NCBI GenBank assembly: GCA_041164825.1
Contig: JBEAOO010000166.1
Coordinates: 1 to 6,482, forward strand
Source of the DNA: JBEAOO01 sp041164825
Lineage (GTDB): Bacteria > Pseudomonadota > Gammaproteobacteria > Burkholderiales > Burkholderiaceae_C
Reading direction: 5' to 3'
DNA: 6,482 bases
Both the position numbers and the translations under genes were made by a program. The notes under the pieces are model-generated. The model searched no databases. It worked only from the letters and a program-made list of their open reading frames with translations, and was not told the DNA's origin. Shown here in pieces: positions 1 to 5,755 of this stretch (position 1 is its first letter; each line of letters opens with the position of its first letter).

Positions 1-67
1 GATGTACGACTTGCAGGGCGGCATGTTGCTGCAGTTGGAAGTCATCGCTGTTGTTGAAGAAATTTGA
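1..67 (+). CDS. 3' end of an unidentified upstream gene (partial)
   Basis: Reading in the frame of position 2, the first bases encode about 21 residues ending in LEVIAVVEEI, followed by a TGA at 65-67. The other two plus frames give either an early stop or an implausible cysteine-rich peptide, so this frame is the best candidate for a gene entering from the left. The stop lies only 23 bases before the preferred start of the CoA synthetase, so the two would share an operon. The tail pattern (aromatic-D-x-x-G-G followed by alternating hydrophobics ending in VIAVVEE) is loosely like the last beta strand of a MaoC-type hotdog dehydratase. That is a guess; too little is visible for a family call. 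Confidence 0.45.
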   Translation, partial: MYDLQGGMLLQLEVIAVVEEI

Positions 68-78
68 TGCGCTGAATG

Positions 79-83
79 GAGGA
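79..83 (+). promoter_or_regulatory. Shine-Dalgarno GGAGG deciding the CoA synthetase start
   Basis: A perfect GGAGG lies seven bases before the ATG at 91. The alternative in-frame ATG at 76 overlaps this site and has no comparable purine box ahead of it, so 91 is the better start and the protein begins MPNAIARQ. Confidence 0.75.
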
Positions 84-90
84 TTCAACC

Positions 91-1638
91 ATGCCTAACG
101 CTATCGCCCGCCAGACCTTGGGCGACCTGCTGCGCCGCACCCGCATGCGGCTCCCCGGCAAGCTTGCCGTGCGTTGTGGCACGACAGACTGGACCTACGC
201 CGAATTCGACGATATCTGCAATCGATTGGCGGGGGGGCTCGCTTTGAGCGGCATCGAGATCGGCGACCGCGTCGCAGTGATCTCGCGCAACTCCCACGCG
301 TTTGCCGCACTGCGTTTTGCCCTGGCCCGGCTTGGCGCTGTGCTGGTGCCGATCAATTTCATGCTCAGTGTAGAAGAGGCCCGCTATATCCTCCAGCATT
401 CTGGCGCACGTATGCTCTGCGTCGATTCTGGTTTTTCAGAAATCGGTTTGGCGGCCAGCGCTGATACCGAAGTCACACAGAAGGTCTGGCTGCCAGGCGA
501 AGACCCGACCGAGCCTGTCCCCGGGTTGTTGCCCTTCGATGAGCTGCTGAGACTGGGCGACGCGCCACAGCGTGCCCTGGCCGGCTCGATGCTGGCCCAG
601 ATCATCTACACCAGCGGCACTGAGTCACGTCCCAAGGGCGCGATGCTGACCCACGATGCGGTGATCTCCGAATACGTAACCTGCCTGGTGGACGCTGAGA
701 TCAGCGAGAGCGACGTCATCCTGCACGCGCTGCCGCTGTACCACTGTGCCCAGCTCGATGTGTTCTTGGGTCCGGGGGTGTATGTGGGAGCCACCAACAT
801 CATCACCGGCAAACCGGTGGCTGACAACTTGCTGAGCATGATGGCGGCGAACGGCATCAACTCATTCTTCGCACCCCCCACGGTGTGGATAGGGCTGCTG
901 CGCTCCATCCAGTTCGACGGCACCGACCTCTCCACGCTGCGCAAAGGCTACTACGGCGCATCGATCATGCCCGTGGCAGTGCTCAAGGAAATCCAGCAGC
1001 GCCTTCCCCAGGTGCGGCTCTGGAACCTCTATGGTCAGACCGAGATCGCGCCGGTCGCCACGGTACTCAAACCCGAGGACCAGTTGCGCAAAGCGGGTTC
1101 TGCGGGCCGCCCAGCTCTGAACGTAGAGACCCGTGTTGTGGACGACGACATGAACGACGTCAAGTTGGGAGAGATCGGCGAGATCGTTCATCGGTCGCCA
1201 CAGCTTCTGTCCGGCTATTACAAGGACGAAGCGCGCACGCGCGAGGCATTCCACGGGGGCTGGTTCCACAGCGGCGACCTCGCAACGCTGGACACCGAGG
1301 GCTACATCACTGTTGTGGACCGCAAAAAAGACATGATCAAGAGCGGAGGTGAGAACATTTCCAGCCGCGAGGTGGAGGAAGCGCTGTACGCCATCGGGGG
1401 CGTCTCAGAAGTGGCCGTGATCGGCCTGCCCGATCCAAAGTGGATTGAGGCGGTTGTGGCGGTAATTGTGGTCAAGACCGGTCATGCGCTGACGACGCAA
1501 GACGTCATCGCCGGTTGTGCCGGCCGCCTGGCGGATTTCAAGCGACCCAAGCGTGTGATCTTTACAGACACACTGCCCAAGAACCCCAGTGGCAAGCTGC
1601 TCAAGCGCGAGCTGCGACAGCAATATGCGGCGCTGTAG
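91..1638 (+). CDS. Acyl/aryl-CoA synthetase (AMP-forming, ANL superfamily)
   Basis: Predicted cytoplasmic ligase of 515 residues that activates a carboxylic acid to its CoA thioester through an acyl-adenylate. The whole ANL motif series is visible: the P-loop YTSGTESRPKG (173-183, K182), YGQTE (314-318), GWFHSGDL (390-397), the hinge DRKKDMIKSGGEN (410-422), and C-terminal PKNPSGK with the adenylation lysine K502. Length and the intact ends fit a full-size enzyme. The P-loop reads T-E-S-R where most relatives have T-T-G-x; from memory, a subgroup annotated as fatty-acyl-CoA synthases shares this variant together with a HALPLYHCAQLD-like segment, also present here. Substrate is not readable: a medium-chain fatty acid, a phenylpropanoid such as a cinnamate, or another aromatic acid are all possible. 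Its place at the head of a ring-cleavage gene set favours an acid linked to that pathway, by inference only. The next gene starts 13 bases after the TAG. Confidence 0.93.
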   Translation: MPNAIARQTLGDLLRRTRMRLPGKLAVRCGTTDWTYAEFDDICNRLAGGLALSGIEIGDRVAVISRNSHAFAALRFALARLGAVLVPINFMLSVEEARYILQHSGARMLCVDSGFSEIGLAASADTEVTQKVWLPGEDPTEPVPGLLPFDELLRLGDAPQRALAGSMLAQIIYTSGTESRPKGAMLTHDAVISEYVTCLVDAEISESDVILHALPLYHCAQLDVFLGPGVYVGATNIITGKPVADNLLSMMAANGINSFFAPPTVWIGLLRSIQFDGTDLSTLRKGYYGASIMPVAVLKEIQQRLPQVRLWNLYGQTEIAPVATVLKPEDQLRKAGSAGRPALNVETRVVDDDMNDVKLGEIGEIVHRSPQLLSGYYKDEARTREAFHGGWFHSGDLATLDTEGYITVVDRKKDMIKSGGENISSREVEEALYAIGGVSEVAVIGLPDPKWIEAVVAVIVVKTGHALTTQDVIAGCAGRLADFKRPKRVIFTDTLPKNPSGKLLKRELRQQYAAL

Positions 1639-1651
1639 AAAGCCCAATGAT

Positions 1652-2326
1652 ATGAACGATTCCGCTAATCACATCAAGCGCCTCAACCGTCTCGATTGCT
1701 GCGCTGTGTCCGATGCCATGGACAAAGTCGGCTTGCCGGACCGCGTGGTCAGCGGCTTGGAGCAACGGTCCACCCAGCGGCGCATTGCCGGCCGCGTGGT
1801 GACCTTTCGACTCGTGCCAGCCAATGAGGCGGGGCCGGCAGGTAGCGCTGCGCCCAGGCATCTAGGCACCTCAGCCATTGAACTGGCGCAGGCCGGCGAA
1901 GTGATCGTGGTGGAACAGCGCAGCGGCATCGACGCCGGCAGCTGGGGCGGCATCCTGACGCTGGGCGCCAAGCTGCGCGGCATTGCCGGCGTGATCGCCG
2001 ACGGTCCGGTACGCGACATCGACGAGGCGCGCGCCTATGACTTCCCCATTTACTGCCGGGCCTTGACGGCGCGCACCGCGCGTGGCCGTGTCGCAGAGGC
2101 TGAGACCAACCAGCCGGTCACCATTGGCAACGTCACCGTACACCCCGGCGATTACGTGATCGCGGACGCCAGCGGCGTCGCCTTCATTCCCGCAGGCGAC
2201 ATCGAACGCGTGCTGGAGGCGGCCGAGTCCATCGCGGGCCGGGAGGCGGCGATGGCCAAAGCCCTGCTGGTCGGCACGCCCATCAGCACGGTGATGGGCG
2301 CCGATTACGAACACATGCTGCGCTGA
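1652..2326 (+). CDS. RraA-family protein, copy A (putative HMG aldolase / oxaloacetate decarboxylase)
   Basis: 224 residues, the usual size for the RraA/HMG-CHA aldolase family. The core reads SWGGILTLGAKLRG then IADGPVRDIDE. G100 is followed by exactly 20 residues, then R121-D122, two residues, then E125. This satisfies the G-x20-R-D-x2-E/D motif described for RraA-like proteins of Thermus and yeast that have metal-dependent HMG aldolase and oxaloacetate decarboxylase activity. It lacks the P-G-D-N-x-x-x-H segment of LigK-type CHA aldolases (compare copy C), so its substrate may differ. The chosen ATG at 1652 gives the expected family N-terminus (LNRLDCCAVSDAMD); an ATG at 1589 would overlap the synthetase by 50 bases and add a cysteine/serine-rich tail unlike the family. 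The ribosome site is weak, so coupling to the synthetase stop (1636-1638) is likely. E. coli-type RNase E inhibition is not implied; in this operon a catabolic lyase role is far more likely. Confidence 0.88.
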   Translation: MNDSANHIKRLNRLDCCAVSDAMDKVGLPDRVVSGLEQRSTQRRIAGRVVTFRLVPANEAGPAGSAAPRHLGTSAIELAQAGEVIVVEQRSGIDAGSWGGILTLGAKLRGIAGVIADGPVRDIDEARAYDFPIYCRALTARTARGRVAEAETNQPVTIGNVTVHPGDYVIADASGVAFIPAGDIERVLEAAESIAGREAAMAKALLVGTPISTVMGADYEHMLR

Positions 2327-2347
2327 GCCGCAGGCTGGAGAACGAAT

Positions 2348-3007
2348 ATGACCGACCCCAACGTCAACCGAGCCTCGAAACTCGACACCGCCACCCTTAG
2401 CGACGCTTTGGATCGCCACGGCATCCTGGGCCAGTGCTACAAGGTCAAGCCGCGCTCCAGCGACTTTCGCATGACGGGCCGCGCGTGGACCTTGCTCTAC
2501 GGCCCCGCTGCTTCGCCGCCTGGCACAGTGGGCGACTACCTTGATGACGTGGCTCCTGGCAGCGTGATTGTGCTGGACAACGGCGGCCGCGAAGATGTCA
2601 CCGTGTGGGGCGACATCCTGACTGAACTCGCGCACCACAAGGGCATTGCAGGTACGGTGATTGATGGCATCAACCGCGATGTGGCCCTGTGCCTGGAACT
2701 CGCCTACCCCGTCTACAGCCGTGATAGTTGGATGCGCACCGGCAAGGACCGTGTGCAGGTGGAGGCGACACAGGTGCCAGTCACCATCGGTGGCGCGCGT
2801 GTTTCGCCAGGCGACTTGCTGCGTGGCGATGCCGACGGCGTGGTCGTGATTCCGAAGGAGCACGAGGAAAAGGTGCTGGCCGCTGCCGAGGAAATCCAGG
2901 CCGCCGAAGACGCGATCCGCGCCTCGGTGCGCGGCGGCATGAGCCTGCGCGATGCGCGCGTCAAACATCGCTACCACCAGTTGCAGACGCGCGAGGCCAA
3001 ACCATGA
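2348..3007 (+). CDS. RraA-family protein, copy B (putative HMG/CHA aldolase)
   Basis: 219 residues, start fixed by GGAG at 2337-2340, seven bases ahead of the ATG. The core is VWGDILTELAHHKG then VIDGINRDVAL. D89 is followed by 20 residues and then R110-D111, which is the D-x20-R-D arrangement reported for the Pseudomonas putida F1 HMG/CHA aldolase; the family would bind a divalent metal here and hold the pyruvate enolate with the arginine. The acidic residue two places after R-D is absent, as expected for that type. The front loop reads PPGTVGDYLDD (57-67) in place of the PxGDN-x-x-x-H loop of LigK, so the protein is close in motif but not a clear LigK orthologue by overall sequence. A basic tail follows the last domain helix. 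Its TGA overlaps an ATG (ATGA, 3004-3007) that opens a 22-codon bridging frame to copy C. Confidence 0.88.
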   Translation: MTDPNVNRASKLDTATLSDALDRHGILGQCYKVKPRSSDFRMTGRAWTLLYGPAASPPGTVGDYLDDVAPGSVIVLDNGGREDVTVWGDILTELAHHKGIAGTVIDGINRDVALCLELAYPVYSRDSWMRTGKDRVQVEATQVPVTIGGARVSPGDLLRGDADGVVVIPKEHEEKVLAAAEEIQAAEDAIRASVRGGMSLRDARVKHRYHQLQTREAKP

Positions 3008-3072
3008 GCGCCGCGCCGGGCCGCCCCAAGCAAGCTCGCACCGCAGCCCGCAGGGCGGAGGTTACCTTATGA
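3004..3072 (+). CDS. Possible 22-residue coupling ORF between RraA copies B and C
   Basis: The only stretch of more than 25 bases between stop and start in this window holds a complete small frame beginning MSAAPGRPKQART and ending RRAEVTL. Its ATG shares ATGA with the stop of copy B, and its TGA (3070-3072) shares ATGA with the start of copy C. It is basic and alanine/arginine rich with no recognisable domain. A ribosome finishing copy B could re-initiate here and be delivered to the start of copy C. It could equally be a chance frame in a GC-rich spacer; no Shine-Dalgarno of its own is evident beyond purines in the end of copy B. Confidence 0.25.
   Translation: MSAAPGRPKQARTAARRAEVTL
3057..3061 (+). 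promoter_or_regulatory. Shine-Dalgarno GGAGG deciding the copy C start
   Basis: A perfect GGAGG seven bases before the ATG at 3069. It rules in that start over an in-frame ATG at 2952, which would overlap copy B by 56 bases and add 39 basic residues unlike the family. A GGGCGG running into this box (3053-3058) is complementary to CCGCCC at 3021-3026, so a 6-bp GC stem could partly mask it. Confidence 0.7.
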
Positions 3073-3737
3073 GCTCGGACGACGGCACACCCACTGGCCC
3101 CACAATTCGCAACGGCATCGAGCGCCCTGCAGCGGAAACGCTAGCCGCTGCGGCCTTGCTGCCCACCTCAACGCTGCATGAAGCCGGGGGCCGCATCGGC
3201 GCAATGCCGTCAGTCATCAAGCCCGTGTCTCCGGCGATGCGTCTGTGCGGACCGGCCGTCACCGTGCATTCGCCGGCTGGCGACAACCTGTGGCTGCACC
3301 GGGCGATCTATGTCGCGCAGCCCGGCGACGTGCTCGTGGTCCATGTGAGCGGTGGTTATGACTTCGGTTATTGGGGCGAGATCATGTCCTGCGCGGCGAA
3401 GACGCGAGGGCTGGCCGGCCTGGTGATCGACGGATGCGTGCGCGACGGCGCGATCCTGGCGGACTTCGGTCTGCCGGTGTTCGCGCGTGGACTGTGCATG
3501 CGCGGCACCGGCAAGGACTTCGGTGCGCGCGGCTGGATCAATTTTCCGACGCTTTTTGACGACCTCACCGTGCATGCAGGTGACCTGATCGTGGGTGATA
3601 CCGACGGCGTGGTGGCAATTCCCCGTCTGCTTGCATACGATGTCGTCGCTGCCGCGCAGCAGCGTGAGGCCAAGGAGGCCGCCATCCTGGAGCGCATTCG
3701 CGCTGGCGAGCGAACGCTCGAAGTCTACAAATTCTGA
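3069..3737 (+). CDS. RraA-family protein, copy C (LigK/GalC-like HMG/CHA aldolase candidate)
   Basis: 222 residues. Of the three copies this one looks most like the 4-carboxy-4-hydroxy-2-oxoadipate aldolases of protocatechuate/gallate meta-cleavage: TLHEAGGRIGAM, CGPAVTVHSPAGDN with W75 and H77 (68-77), YWGEIMSCAAKTRG, LVIDGCVRD, GLPVFARGLC and the C-terminal VHAGDLIVGDTDGVVAIP. Such enzymes are cytosolic, divalent-metal class II pyruvate aldolases giving pyruvate plus oxaloacetate (or two pyruvates from HMG). The motif R125-D126 sits 20 residues after E104, so the position that is Asp in characterised CHA aldolases, and Gly in RraA-like proteins, is Glu here. The change is conservative and should still allow metal binding, but it is not one of the two forms I know from the literature. 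The stop is 20 bases before the amidohydrolase start. Confidence 0.9.
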   Translation: MSSDDGTPTGPTIRNGIERPAAETLAAAALLPTSTLHEAGGRIGAMPSVIKPVSPAMRLCGPAVTVHSPAGDNLWLHRAIYVAQPGDVLVVHVSGGYDFGYWGEIMSCAAKTRGLAGLVIDGCVRDGAILADFGLPVFARGLCMRGTGKDFGARGWINFPTLFDDLTVHAGDLIVGDTDGVVAIPRLLAYDVVAAAQQREAKEAAILERIRAGERTLEVYKF

Positions 3738-3744
3738 AACCATT

Positions 3745-3750
3745 GAAAGG
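3745..3750 (+). promoter_or_regulatory. Shine-Dalgarno GAAAGG deciding the amidohydrolase start
   Basis: A purine box seven bases before the ATG at 3758. A TTG at 3743 is in frame but includes this box and would add five residues before the family-typical start MPLIIDSHAHV, so 3758 is preferred. Confidence 0.6.
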
Positions 3751-3757
3751 TAAATCC

Positions 3758-4750
3758 ATGCCCCTCATCATCGATTCGCACGCCCACGTGATGGTGCCAT
3801 CGGAAAGCTACAAATTCATGGCGGAACTGGTCGCCAGCCGCGCCAACCCGGCGTTTCCGCCCACCCTGCCCGACGAGTCGGTGCGCAAGGCAGGGCAGAC
3901 CATCGTCGACATCATGGACAAGGTCGGAACGGACATACAGTTCCTGTCCCCGCGGCCCTACATGCAGATGCACTCGGTCAAGCCGGCCAAGGTAACGGCG
4001 ATCTGGACCCGGCACATGAACGACTTGGTCTACCGCACGGTACAGATGTTCCCGACGCGTTTCCGCGCGGTGGCCGGCCTGCCCCAATACCGTGACGACT
4101 CGCCCGCGAACTGCATTGCCGAGCTGGAGTTCCGCGTCAAGGAACAAGGCTTCATCGGCTGCCTGCTGAACCCCGACCCCACGGAGGGGGACGCTGCGCC
4201 GCCGCCCGGTCTGGGCGACCCGTTCTGGTATCCGATCTACGAGAAGTTGTGTGAACTCGACATTCCGGCGCTGGTGCATTCGGCAGGCAGCTGCGAGCCG
4301 CGGCTGTCGTACACACTGAAGTTCATCAATGAAGAAAGCATCGCCATCACATCCTTGTTGTCGTCCGAGGTTTTCACCCGTTTTCCGAATCTGAAACTCA
4401 TCATTCCGCATGGCGGCGGCGCCATTCCCTACCATATGGGCCGCTTCCGCGCATGGTCGGTGCACAAGAAAGAAACCTTCTTCGACGAACAACTGAAGCG
4501 CCTGCATTTCGACACCACCACGTACGACAAGGACGCGCTCGAGTTGCTGTTCAAGGTGGTGGGTACGGATCGGGTCTTGTTCGCCACCGAAAACCCGGGT
4601 ACCGGCAGCGCCATCGATCCGCGTTCCGGGCGTGCCTTCGACGACCTCAAACCCGTCATAGAAGCCATGGAGATGCTCAGCGACAAGGACCGCGAGAACA
4701 TCTTCGAGTGCAATTGCACGAGGCTTTATTCGCGATTTAAGAAAGACTAA
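3758..4750 (+). CDS. Amidohydrolase, LigY/LigJ type (meta-cleavage product hydrolase or 4-oxalomesaconate hydratase)
   Basis: 330 residues, a full-length metal-dependent TIM-barrel enzyme of the amidohydrolase-2 group. Visible in order: the metal pair H8-x-H10 in IIDSHAHV, FLSPRPYMQMHS (62-73), GFIGCLLNPDP (131-141), PALVHSAGSC with H174, LIIPHGGGAIPYH with H218, and RVLFATENPG with E278. The GFIGC-LNPDP block, the GSC after the third metal histidine and the PHGGGA-PYH block closely match 4-oxalomesaconate hydratase LigJ as I remember it. The related C-C hydrolase LigY, which acts on the product of the biphenyl ring-cleaving enzyme LigZ, belongs to the same group and shares the SPRP-MHS type segment. 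Both have Glu where most amidohydrolases have the catalytic Asp. Decarboxylases such as LigW or ACMSD are less likely because of this Glu and the neighbours. Sitting directly before the ring-cleavage gene, it should process the ring-fission product or a later diacid. Choice between hydrolase and hydratase is open. Confidence 0.88.
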   Translation: MPLIIDSHAHVMVPSESYKFMAELVASRANPAFPPTLPDESVRKAGQTIVDIMDKVGTDIQFLSPRPYMQMHSVKPAKVTAIWTRHMNDLVYRTVQMFPTRFRAVAGLPQYRDDSPANCIAELEFRVKEQGFIGCLLNPDPTEGDAAPPPGLGDPFWYPIYEKLCELDIPALVHSAGSCEPRLSYTLKFINEESIAITSLLSSEVFTRFPNLKLIIPHGGGAIPYHMGRFRAWSVHKKETFFDEQLKRLHFDTTTYDKDALELLFKVVGTDRVLFATENPGTGSAIDPRSGRAFDDLKPVIEAMEMLSDKDRENIFECNCTRLYSRFKKD

Positions 4751-4756
4751 AGCGCT

Positions 4757-5755
4757 ATGGCCGAAATCGTTCTTGGCATTGGCGCCTCACACACGCCATT
4801 GCTGACGCTGGACAGCGCTCAGTGGAGTCACCGCGCTGCAGCGGACTATGCGAACAAACGACTCAACCTGTCGGATGGCCGATGGCTCAGTTATGCCGAC
4901 TTGCTGACCGAAGTCGGACCGCGTTATGAAGACGTGGTGACAGCGGAAATTCTGGACCACAAGGCGCAGCGCTGCGAGGCCGCGCTGGACCGGCTGGCCG
5001 ATGCACTGCAGGCGGCAGCCCCCGACGTGGTCATCATCATCGGCGACGACCAGGGAGAACTGTTTTCCCCCAGCAACCAGCCTGCAGTGGCCATCTTCCA
5101 CGGCGAGGAGATCGTGACCAGCGACAAGTTCGGTCAGGACGATACGCCGGATTGGATGCGGCAGGTGGGACGCGGCTACCTCATGGACGACATCCATACA
5201 CTTGCGGGCCATCCCGCCCTGGCACTGGAACTGATCCAGGGACTGGTCGACAAGGGCGTGGATATCACCGCTGTCGCCTGCGTCGAAGATCCGAAGAAGG
5301 CCGCGTTTGGACACGCCTTCGGCTTTATCGTCAAACGGCTGTTCCGTGGCTCCGCCATCCCTGTCGTTCCGGTCCTGCTCAACACCTACTTCCCACCGAA
5401 TGTGCCCACGGCAGCGCGCTGCCATGACATTGGCCGCGCGCTGGCCGAGGTGATCGGCGCAAGTCCGAGTGCGTTGCGTGTGGCCATCGTCGCCTCCGGC
5501 GGCTTGAGTCATTTCGTCGTGGACGAGGCGCTGGATCGCCAGGTGATCGAAGCCTTTGCTTCTGGCGACCCGGCTGCCCTGCGCGGCATTCCGCGTGGCG
5601 CATTGAATTCGGGCTCCTCGGAAATCCTGAACTGGATCATGGCCGCCGGCGCCCTGCAAGGCCTGCCCTTGCACTGGCATGAATACCAACCGTTGTACCG
5701 CACCCCCGCAGGCACCGGTGTGGGTGCCGCATTCTGTGAATGGAGAACGCCATGA
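4757..5755 (+). CDS. Class III extradiol ring-cleavage dioxygenase (LigB superfamily)
   Basis: 332 residues, predicted to open an aromatic ring next to a vicinal diol using non-heme Fe(II) and O2. Recognisable points: N-terminal VLGIGASHTP with iron ligand H12, FGHAFGF with H186, ASGGLSH with H252 (matching the LigB active-site base), and SSEILNW with E289 (matching the LigB carboxylate ligand). Compared with LigB there is an insert of some 50 residues after the first histidine, and no separate small LigA-type subunit gene is adjacent, so it is probably a one-subunit enzyme; length is close to LigZ, the dehydrodivanillate-pathway dioxygenase. The second iron ligand, a His in the N-D-H of LigB, aligns with Gln99 here (IIGDDQGELF). 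The ATG is six bases after the amidohydrolase stop, with only a modest AAAGA upstream, suggesting coupling; the TGA overlaps the next ATG. Substrate (protocatechuate, gallate derivative, biphenyl diol) cannot be read. Confidence 0.9.
   Translation: MAEIVLGIGASHTPLLTLDSAQWSHRAAADYANKRLNLSDGRWLSYADLLTEVGPRYEDVVTAEILDHKAQRCEAALDRLADALQAAAPDVVIIIGDDQGELFSPSNQPAVAIFHGEEIVTSDKFGQDDTPDWMRQVGRGYLMDDIHTLAGHPALALELIQGLVDKGVDITAVACVEDPKKAAFGHAFGFIVKRLFRGSAIPVVPVLLNTYFPPNVPTAARCHDIGRALAEVIGASPSALRVAIVASGGLSHFVVDEALDRQVIEAFASGDPAALRGIPRGALNSGSSEILNWIMAAGALQGLPLHWHEYQPLYRTPAGTGVGAAFCEWRTP

Noticed and set aside
1..90. Promoter ahead of the CoA synthetase
   Set aside because: The stretch appears to be the coding end of an upstream gene with a 23-base gap; no convincing -35/-10 pair is visible, so the operon probably starts further left.
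1589..1651. Upstream ATG for RraA copy A
   Set aside because: It would overlap the 3' end of the synthetase by 50 bases and add a 21-residue Cys/Ser/Arg tail not seen in the family; the ATG at 1652 gives the expected N-terminus.
1871..2977. Long minus-strand open frame (368 codons) opposite RraA copies A and B
   Set aside because: It lies wholly antisense to two genes with clear family motifs, spans their junction, has a His/Ala/Arg-rich composition typical of antisense frames in GC-rich DNA, and shows no domain.
3046..3056. GCCC-GCA-GGGC hairpin as a transcription terminator
   Set aside because: The stem is only four pairs, there is no following T-run, and the next gene's ribosome site begins immediately after, so termination here is unlikely.
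2952..3068. Upstream ATG for RraA copy C
   Set aside because: The extra 39 residues overlap copy B and are low-complexity basic sequence, while the ATG at 3069 has a perfect GGAGG at ideal spacing.
1652..3737. RNase E regulator (RraA proper) as the function of the three RraA-like genes
   Set aside because: The name comes from the E. coli homologue, which lacks the complete lyase motif. These copies retain metal and pyruvate-binding residues and sit between aromatic catabolism genes.
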